Below, piece by piece: positions 29,727 through 35,300 of a DNA stretch of 35,300 nt. The stretch is from Levilactobacillus koreensis JCM 16448 (lineage in GTDB: Bacteria > Bacillota > Bacilli > Lactobacillales > Lactobacillaceae). The notes beneath the pieces were generated by a model. The model was not told the origin of the DNA. It saw nothing but the letters and a program-made list of their open reading frames with translations, and made no database searches. The position numbers were made by a program, and so were the translations under genes. Position 1 is the first letter of the stretch. Each line of letters opens with the position of its first letter. The stretch is taken from NCBI RefSeq assembly GCF_001435525.1, contig NZ_AZDP01000089.1, positions 1 through 35,300 of the forward strand, in the 5' to 3' direction.

Positions 29727-30800
29727 TTATTCGATGACGTGATGGACGTTTAATTTAAGTGGTTCGATGCCGCGGGCTTCCCACTCGTGGAGCAGGTGGG
29801 CGAGGTCCTTGGCGGCGTTGATGATCACAATCCCGCAATCACCGCCACCGGCACCGGAAGACTTGGCGGCGCCGCCCACGTGAACGGCGGTGTCGCACAT
29901 GGTCTTGAGTAGTTCCGTTTCAATCGTGACGTGACTCAGATGGGCCAAACGATTCAGCAGTTGCCGGTTCACTTCGATCTCTTTTTGAATGGCGTCTAGG
30001 TCTTGATCATGAAAGCCTTGAATCATCCGTTGCAGGCACTCGCGGCTTTCGCGGAGAAAGGCGTGGTAGTCCTTGCGTCGGGTGGCTTTGAAGAGGGCAA
30101 TCTTGTCCACTAGATGGGAAGTCGATGCGGGCGTTCCGGTCCAGCCGATCATTAAGCGAAGGGGTTCCGGTGGCGTCAGCAGTTCGATCTGTAGGCCCGG
30201 CCACTCCGTTTGCAGGAGCTGAGTTAAGCTCAGTTCACGCCGAGCAGAGGCCAACCAATCGCGGTCAAAGGCTTGATAAGCGATCCAACCACCGTAGACG
30301 GAAGCGGCGATATCGCCGAGTGAGCCGTTGCCTTGAACGTCCAGGTGGGCGATCGCGGATAATTTGAACAGCCGGTCCTTACTCATGGGAATATCGTAGA
30401 ATTGGCAGAGAGCCTTCACGGTGGCAACGGTCACGGCGGCTGAGGAGCCTAGGCCGTATTTCTTTCCGTCGGCACTGTCGAGGTCACTGTTGACGTTTAG
30501 ATGATAAATGGTGAGGGGCTTGCCCAACGACTGTGCGTACTGTTCCGTCAAACGAATGGCGGACAAGATATAGTGGAAGGGATTGTCCCGGTTGTCAAAG
30601 ACGAGCTCTGACCCCTGGCGTTGCCAGTAGAGGGAGTTCTCTTGGTATTGTTTGGAGGCGATGCGACCGTAGTCTTGACTGGGGGTAATTGAAACGGTCA
30701 CAAATTGGTTCAGTGCGACGATGATCGCCGGATATCCCGGTTCGACCACGGCGTATTCGCCAGCAATATAGAGTTTTCCGGGTGCTTTCACGGAAATCAA
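29727..30800 (-). CDS. mvaK2: Phosphomevalonate kinase
   Basis: GHMP kinase that makes mevalonate-5-diphosphate. The 357-residue product begins MISVKAPGKLYIAGEYAVVE, with the ATP loop KKYGLGSSAAVTVAT (116-122 core) and C-terminal GGAAKSSGAGGGDCGI, all typical. The start is TTG at 30800, preceded by GAAGGGA; the next in-frame alternative is GTG four codons later. It sits 50 nt after mvaD in the operon. Confidence 0.95.
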   Translation of the reverse strand: MISVKAPGKLYIAGEYAVVEPGYPAIIVALNQFVTVSITPSQDYGRIASKQYQENSLYWQRQGSELVFDNRDNPFHYILSAIRLTEQYAQSLGKPLTIYHLNVNSDLDSADGKKYGLGSSAAVTVATVKALCQFYDIPMSKDRLFKLSAIAHLDVQGNGSLGDIAASVYGGWIAYQAFDRDWLASARRELSLTQLLQTEWPGLQIELLTPPEPLRLMIGWTGTPASTSHLVDKIALFKATRRKDYHAFLRESRECLQRMIQGFHDQDLDAIQKEIEVNRQLLNRLAHLSHVTIETELLKTMCDTAVHVGGAAKSSGAGGGDCGIVIINAAKDLAHLLHEWEARGIEPLKLNVHHVIE

Positions 30801-30850
30801 AAAATCAGGTCCCTTCTGTAACGACTAAATAAGTATTTTTTTATGAATAA

Positions 30851-31825
30851 TTAGCTAAATTGAATGCCCGGTCCGGGGTGCGCGACGATAACGTTTTGCG
30901 CACCGAACTGTTGGGCGAAGTGTGCGGTGATGGCCGGTAAGTCGGCGACCTGACAGAAGACTTTCACGTTGGGGCCGGCGTCGAGGGTGTAGTAGCAAGC
31001 AATGCCGTCGTCGCGCAGGTGTTGGACGGCCTGCATCGCGGCCAACGTGTCGCCGTTGAAATAACTATAGGGAGGCTGCGCACTCAATGTGAGCGCGTGC
31101 ATCCGCATGGCGTTGGCTTCCAGAATCTCACCGGTCGTGGTGAAGTCACGTGCCTGGATGGCCGGTTTGATGGCTGCCAAGTCATGGGCAACGACGTCTT
31201 TCCAGGCTGGGTAATAGGGCGAGGTGGTCACGCTATTTTGCATGCCCTGGCGTGAACTGACCTTTTTGCGGCGGGCGTCTAGAACCAGCGCTACCATGGC
31301 AATTGGCCAATCCACGTTTTCTTCAAGGGGGATGGCAAATGAGCTCGCATCGTCATGGCCGGCCTGCCATTCGACAAAGCCACCGAAGATGGAACGGGTA
31401 GCGGAGCCGGAGCCGCGACGAGCCAACCGGGACAGCGCTGTGCGGTCGAGGTCGAGCCCCGCCGCACGACTGGTAGCGCCGGCCAACGCGGCAAACGCCG
31501 AAGCTGAAGACGCCAGGCCGGCCGCTGTTGGCACGTGATTAACTGACGTGACCCGCGCAAAAGAGGTGCGCTGGGTCTGTTCGCGCACCAGGTTAAGAAA
31601 CTTATGTACTTTTTGACTGGCGGCTACGGAGAGGCGGGTATCGTTGACCGTGATCTCGTCCGCAGTCAGATGGTCGTCGAACTGTACCGTGGTATCCGTA
31701 TAGAATTGATCCAAGGTAAGTGACAGGCTACTCGTTTGGGGAATGATGAGGTCGGTGTCGGCCTTGCCCCAGTATTTCACGAGGGCGATGTTGGTGTGTG
31801 CACGTGCAGTGACCGCTGGGTTCAT
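30851..31825 (-). CDS. mvaD: Diphosphomevalonate decarboxylase
   Basis: Converts mevalonate-5-diphosphate to IPP with ATP. The 324-residue GHMP protein has NIALVKYWGK (12-21), TAAGLASSASAFAAL and later RRGSGSATRSIFGGF, diagnostic of MvaD. The ATG at 31825 has AGGAGGAA upstream and overlaps the mvaK1 stop (ATGA). Confidence 0.96.
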   Translation of the reverse strand: MNPAVTARAHTNIALVKYWGKADTDLIIPQTSSLSLTLDQFYTDTTVQFDDHLTADEITVNDTRLSVAASQKVHKFLNLVREQTQRTSFARVTSVNHVPTAAGLASSASAFAALAGATSRAAGLDLDRTALSRLARRGSGSATRSIFGGFVEWQAGHDDASSFAIPLEENVDWPIAMVALVLDARRKKVSSRQGMQNSVTTSPYYPAWKDVVAHDLAAIKPAIQARDFTTTGEILEANAMRMHALTLSAQPPYSYFNGDTLAAMQAVQHLRDDGIACYYTLDAGPNVKVFCQVADLPAITAHFAQQFGAQNVIVAHPGPGIQFS

Positions 31826-32769
31826 TGGTGTTCCTCCTCGAGATTAAAGGCTTCCGTCCACGTGTCGGTGGCACCGGCTGCGAGTAGATTATTTTTGACA
31901 CGTTCGGTCGTGGCTAGGTCGGGGCAAAGGGCAATCAGACAACCACCCATGCCACCACCCGTCAGCTTCGCGCCAAGGGCACCGGCTTTGAGCGCAACGT
32001 GGGTCAAGTGGTTGAGTTCGGTTGAACTGACGCCTAGACCGGCTAGTTGTTGCTGCGCATCATTTAAGATGTGGCCCAATTGGGGTAAATCGGGGGTTGC
32101 TAATGCTTGGCGAGCGGCGATACTGAGTTGACCCAGCCGGTTGATCTGCGCGTCCGTCTCTTGAGGGAAGGCCGTTTTCCGCCGCGCAACGGCTGCGACG
32201 GCTTTCCCCGTTTGCCCCTTGATGCCGCTATCTGCGATGACTAAGTAGCCTTGCAGGGTAAATGGAATCTGGAGGGCCTCCTGATGAGGAATGAACCAGA
32301 TGGGCACGTCGGAACTAGCGGTAGCAGCATCCAACCCACTGGGATTTCCGTGAGTGATCTTTTCGGCGATGTCGACCGTTGACAGCAACAAGTCACGCGT
32401 CAATGGCCGTTGAAAGTAACTGTACATCGCACGGGTAATGGCAACGGCGACGGCTGCGGACGACCCCATCCCACGTTCGGCGGGAAGATCACTGGTGATA
32501 TCCATATGAAAGGCCGTATCTTGCGCATCGAAACGCGTAAGTAGGGCGCGAATCAAGGCAGCCACACCGGCTAAGTTTTGGCCCATTTGCGCAATTGGTC
32601 CGTCGAAGTAGCGACTGAACAGAACTTGACCGTGAGTCGCTTGGTTCATGACGACCGTTGTGGTGACCGAGGGCAAGGGGAGAGCAATGGCGGGTTGGCC
32701 GAACACCACACTGTGTTCCCCAATGAGAATGATTTTCGCGTTACTTTTCCCAATCACGGTTCTACCCAA
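31822..32769 (-). CDS. mvaK1: Mevalonate kinase
   Basis: First gene of the mevalonate operon: phosphorylates mevalonate. The 315-residue GHMP kinase has KSNAKIILIGEHSVVFGQPA near the N-terminus, the ATP loop ERGMGSSAAVAVA (99-110) and C-terminal GAKLTGGGMGGCLIA. The start is uncertain: TTG 32769 gives 315 residues, GTG 32757 gives 311, and neither has a good ribosome binding site. The order mvaK1-mvaD-mvaK2-fni is the common one in lactic acid bacteria. Confidence 0.95.
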   Translation of the reverse strand: MGRTVIGKSNAKIILIGEHSVVFGQPAIALPLPSVTTTVVMNQATHGQVLFSRYFDGPIAQMGQNLAGVAALIRALLTRFDAQDTAFHMDITSDLPAERGMGSSAAVAVAITRAMYSYFQRPLTRDLLLSTVDIAEKITHGNPSGLDAATASSDVPIWFIPHQEALQIPFTLQGYLVIADSGIKGQTGKAVAAVARRKTAFPQETDAQINRLGQLSIAARQALATPDLPQLGHILNDAQQQLAGLGVSSTELNHLTHVALKAGALGAKLTGGGMGGCLIALCPDLATTERVKNNLLAAGATDTWTEAFNLEEEHQ

Positions 32770-32883
32770 GATATCTCGCTCACTTTCTACATCGATTTTT
32801 ATTTTACCAGAATATCATACTCTACTGACTGCTCTTACGCTAGTTTTGCTCATCAAAATCCCGAAATCGGCGAAAAATTAAGT

Positions 32884-32897
32884 CTTTCTATAGAAAG
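32884..32897. promoter_or_regulatory. Perfect 14-bp palindrome
   Basis: CTTTCTATAGAAAG lies about 115 bp upstream of mvaK1, between it and the TnpB element. It could be an operator for the mevalonate operon. Confidence 0.3.
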
Positions 32898-32932
32898 TAC
32901 ACCGAAAAATGTTGGTCATGATTACGTCAATT

Positions 32933-33120
32933 GCCACTGAATAAATTCAGTGGCTTGTCGCTCACGTGTCTGACAACACAGTAGTCCGACATGTCCGTTA
33001 AGACACTCCTACTCATAGTGGCAACATCATCGGGTAATTGACAACTACCCGTTTAACCATCAGGATCTACCCAATAGCTGTTAGCTTTTTAATCTTCGGT
33101 CGCTTGACACCACTCAACCA
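32933..33120 (-). ncRNA. Predicted omega RNA of TnpB
   Basis: By analogy with studied TnpB systems, the guide RNA comes from the 3' end of tnpB and the right end. Downstream of the stop (33067) the - strand can form CGGGTA/TACCCG (33051-33031) and GTGTCT ... AGACAC stems and then the right-end hairpin. The guide would be host sequence below about 32930. Ends are not defined by the sequence. Confidence 0.4.
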
Positions 33121-34287
33121 TTCTTGGCCGAGCATCCCAATATTCATTGCTCCTAATCGGTCATCATTACACCGATACTGGCATCGACGACACCAATATT
33201 CGTGAGTTTCGTGATGGCGGTTAGTCTTCTCAACCAGCCCGCACTTGGGGCATCTCTGCGAGGTAAAGGCTGGATTTACTTTCACAACAGTACTTTGAAT
33301 AGCCTGAGCCTTGTATGTTAAGAAAGCTTCTAGTTGAAAAAAGGACCAAGACCGATGGCTACTACGCAAAGACTTAGGTAAATCGTCAGTGTTGAATGTC
33401 ACGTTGGTTAAGTCTTCCAAAACAAAAAGTGTGTGCGAACCGTATACTGCAACGAGTGTCTTAGCTATCCGATGATTCACATCGGTCATCCAGCGGTTCT
33501 CTCGTTGAGCTAGTTGCTTCAGCTTTTTCTTAGCAGACTTGGACCCTTTACTTTGTAGTTGCCGACGGACTTGTAAAAACTTCTTTCGCTTGCGTAAGGC
33601 TTTCTGGCCGTCAAAAAACAATGTTTTACCCAAGTAATCATAGCTTGTTGCTAGAAAACGTAAACCCCGGTCGATGCCAACAATCTTTGGATTATCCTGC
33701 TGGTCAAAGTCGGAAACTTCTTTTGTAATACCAATGTGTAGGAACCACTTGCCGCGATTATGGACTAGTCTAGCAGTGCCTAGCTTCCAATTCCCCCTGA
33801 AATATTCTTCAAAACCTTTATCGGTGAAAGCTAGCTTTGTACGCTTACTTAAGGTTGTGATTGAAACTTGTGTCATCTCATTCACAAAAGAATAGTTTCT
33901 CTGGCGAACTAAATCCGCCTGTGGTCGACAAAACTGGATAGGTTTCATCAACCAGGTCAGGTCTCTGGGAACTCGAATCCACTTGTTGTTTTCGTTCTTA
34001 TAACGGTAAGGATGTTGTTTCATTTGCTCCTGAACAGTTTTGTAGCGGGCTACGACCGTTCGAAAAACAGACTGGACCATCTGACTATTCAACGGTGAGC
34101 CCTGTCTGAGAATTTTGTACAACCGGTAATTGATTTGTAACCAGCTTAACGGGAACTCATGGTCAAATATCCATTGACTGACAATGTTAGCCAATCGTTG
34201 GTATTCTCGACTCATTGCCAAAAATTCCGCTGACTGTTCGGTGTCTGGATAGAGTCGTAATTTAATCGTTCGTCCTAGTTTAACCAA
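33067..34287 (-). CDS. tnpB: RNA-guided nuclease TnpB
   Basis: The 406-residue protein has a split RuvC site intact by eye: D206 (VGIDRGLRF), E291 (FVLEDLTNV) and D376 (NDDRLGAMNIG). The zinc ribbon C346-x2-C349 (CPKCG) ... C366-x2-C369 (CRRC) is also intact. The N-terminal RNA-binding helices begin IKLRLYPDTEQ. The start is TTG 34287 with GGGGAGG 6 nt upstream. All key residues present suggest an active RNA-guided nuclease. It lies in gene-poor DNA beside the dispersed repeat. Confidence 0.93.
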   Translation of the reverse strand: MVKLGRTIKLRLYPDTEQSAEFLAMSREYQRLANIVSQWIFDHEFPLSWLQINYRLYKILRQGSPLNSQMVQSVFRTVVARYKTVQEQMKQHPYRYKNENNKWIRVPRDLTWLMKPIQFCRPQADLVRQRNYSFVNEMTQVSITTLSKRTKLAFTDKGFEEYFRGNWKLGTARLVHNRGKWFLHIGITKEVSDFDQQDNPKIVGIDRGLRFLATSYDYLGKTLFFDGQKALRKRKKFLQVRRQLQSKGSKSAKKKLKQLAQRENRWMTDVNHRIAKTLVAVYGSHTLFVLEDLTNVTFNTDDLPKSLRSSHRSWSFFQLEAFLTYKAQAIQSTVVKVNPAFTSQRCPKCGLVEKTNRHHETHEYWCRRCQYRCNDDRLGAMNIGMLGQEWLSGVKRPKIKKLTAIG

Positions 34288-34434
34288 TAGCTACCTCCCC
34301 TGAAGATTGGACTAATTATACCATTTTTGACCGTCTAAAAGGGGGAACGTATGTTTTAGAAAGTGTTAAGTTCTGGCATTCATCCCGTGATTAAAATCAC
34401 AGGTTTCCTGCCTAAAATTTAATGAATGTATGTG

Positions 34435-34527
34435 GGCAGTCCGCACTGCGGCAGCCAGGGATTCCGCCTGCCATGGAGGACGCCTCCAGCCAAAAGGCGG
34501 GCTTCCGGCTCGCCTCAAAGCCACGAA
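34435..34527 (-). repeat. Structured dispersed repeat, truncated copy C
   Basis: Matches the 3' half of the element in reverse orientation: GCAGCCAGGGATTCCGCCTG and ... CTCAAAGCCACGAA. On its sense (-) strand the third hairpin is AGCCGGAAG/CTTTTGGCT (two G.U pairs, loop CCCGC), quite unlike the sequence in A, B and D but in the same place. The 5' half is missing. It begins about 30 bp from the left-end hairpin of the TnpB element. Confidence 0.7.
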
Positions 34528-35114
34528 TTTCGCTGGATTTTCTAGTTAGACGATTATTGGCTGGGAGCATGTCGTCAATTCTTCAGTGATCGCGGAGACT
34601 AACGCCTTTAACTGTGTGAATTGACTAGCCAGTTGTCATATCTGAAAAGATTCAGTAGCTTAAGCATAGTTTAGCAATAAACGTTGCCATAACGGAATTC
34701 ATTGAATCTAGAAACAACCGATTATTAGTACAGCAATCAAATCAAAGTGTCTGAGATTAGTTAGCTTTATTATATTACACGTTTCAAAGAGGCTTGAACA
34801 GTGATTGTGTAAAATTATATGGTGGACTAGTGATGATAATGACTGCTAAAAGTGAAATGAGCTTAGGCTCCAGGTGGCCTAGAATTGATGACCGACTAAA
34901 TTAAAGTAGACCACTGCACGATGTCATAATTGGTTAGCGAAAGTGTGTGTCGACAAGTAATATGAATGCTGAGGGACCACTTGCTGACGGTATCAATTGA
35001 TGTCTCAAGTAGGACGAGAACATCATTGTTACCTGTAGAGTTTCGCGTACTCGTTTAGAAGTTACCACAACCTGCTTCGATCTCTAAATGATTGTCATGG
35101 CAAAGCACAGTCAA
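34528..35114. other. Gene-poor AT-rich region
   Basis: No gene supported on either strand and no RNA gene recognised. It separates the truncated copy C from copy D. Confidence 0.5.
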
Positions 35115-35298
35115 AGCCGGAGGAGGCCAGGGATGCAGCCAGCCGTGGTAATCGTGATAGCTGGCCGCTGGCTAGCTATCACGATGGGCGACTTTGGAGA
35201 CACGCGTTCTTCGTGGCTTCAAATCGAGTCGGAGGACCGTTCCCCAGTCCGGAGCGTCCCCACAGCAGGCGGAATCCCTGGCAGCCGGAGCGCGGCCA
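35115..35298 (+). repeat. Structured dispersed repeat, copy D
   Basis: Closest relative of copy A, running to the window edge. Perfect 12-bp stem ATCGTGATAGCT/AGCTATCACGAT (35151-35162 and 35174-35185), which differs from the copy A stem at four positions, each compensated. CCAGGGAT near the start pairs with ATCCCTGG near the end (8 bp). It ends CAGCCGGAGCGCGGCCA. Confidence 0.85.
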
Positions 35299-35300
35299 TC

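Larger units (their letters stand above)
32933..34403 (-). mobile_element. IS200/IS605-type element with only tnpB
   Basis: Hairpins frame the tnpB gene: a perfect 10-bp stem GCCACTGAAT/ATTCAGTGGC at 32933-32954 (right end) and CCTGTGATT/AATCACGGG (34403-34384, one G.T on the - strand) at the left end. Coordinates run hairpin to hairpin; the true ends are probably 5-30 nt outside. No tnpA is present, so the element would need a transposase in trans. Confidence 0.7.

Noticed and set aside
32570-32940. 120-codon open frame on + across the mvaK1 start
   Set aside because: Mostly antisense to mvaK1, with no ribosome binding site and no recognisable domain.

Overview
The window reads as chromosome of a Lactobacillaceae member, probably of the Levilactobacillus type (moderate GC, mevalonate route to isoprenoids, C69 dipeptidase, Kup, YjeM-type permease, type I-E CRISPR). 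This rests on gene content; the species cannot be fixed from the sequence alone.

Region 1 (1-12450) is a complete type I-E CRISPR-Cas locus on the + strand: cas3, cse1 (casA), cse2 (casB), cas7e, cas5e, cas6e, cas1 and a cas2 fused to a DEDDh (DnaQ-like) exonuclease, with overlapping or nearly touching genes. It is followed after only 35 bp by an array of 33 repeats and 32 spacers. Every spacer begins with a pyrimidine. Beyond the last repeat the array runs into about 535 bp of phage-like sequence (a possible 47-aa ORF, a candidate antisense/small RNA unit and a small HTH gene). After that come two degenerate repeats, which look like relics of the array's old end.

Region 2 (12450-24350) is ordinary chromosome: a Kup potassium transporter, an XRE-type regulator with membrane segments that is broken by a frameshift next to a homopolymer, a small two-helix membrane protein, a C69 dipeptidase/YjeM-type amino acid permease operon, a YitT-family membrane protein, a 4-oxalocrotonate-tautomerase-like protein, a stand-alone glycerol kinase, a secreted protein of unknown function and an ASCH-like protein.

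Region 3 (24600-32770) holds an M20 (ArgE/DapE-like) metallopeptidase, a Cof-type HAD phosphatase, an RsmF-like rRNA cytosine methyltransferase, and on the - strand the mevalonate operon mvaK1-mvaD-mvaK2-fni, which converts mevalonate to IPP/DMAPP.

Region 4 (32800-35300) carries a stand-alone TnpB element with intact RuvC and zinc-finger residues and hairpins at both ends, followed by gene-poor DNA.

The least expected feature is a dispersed, non-coding repeat of about 185-195 bp. It occurs at 16165-16349, 25777-25969 (reverse) and 35115-35298, with a truncated copy at 34435-34527 and a 20-nt terminal fragment at 22644-22663. Its hairpins differ in sequence between copies but stay paired: four paired substitutions separate the two most similar copies in one 12-bp stem. 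Most imperfect pairs are G.U on one strand only, which points to a structured single-stranded molecule, probably RNA. I do not recognise it as a named family.
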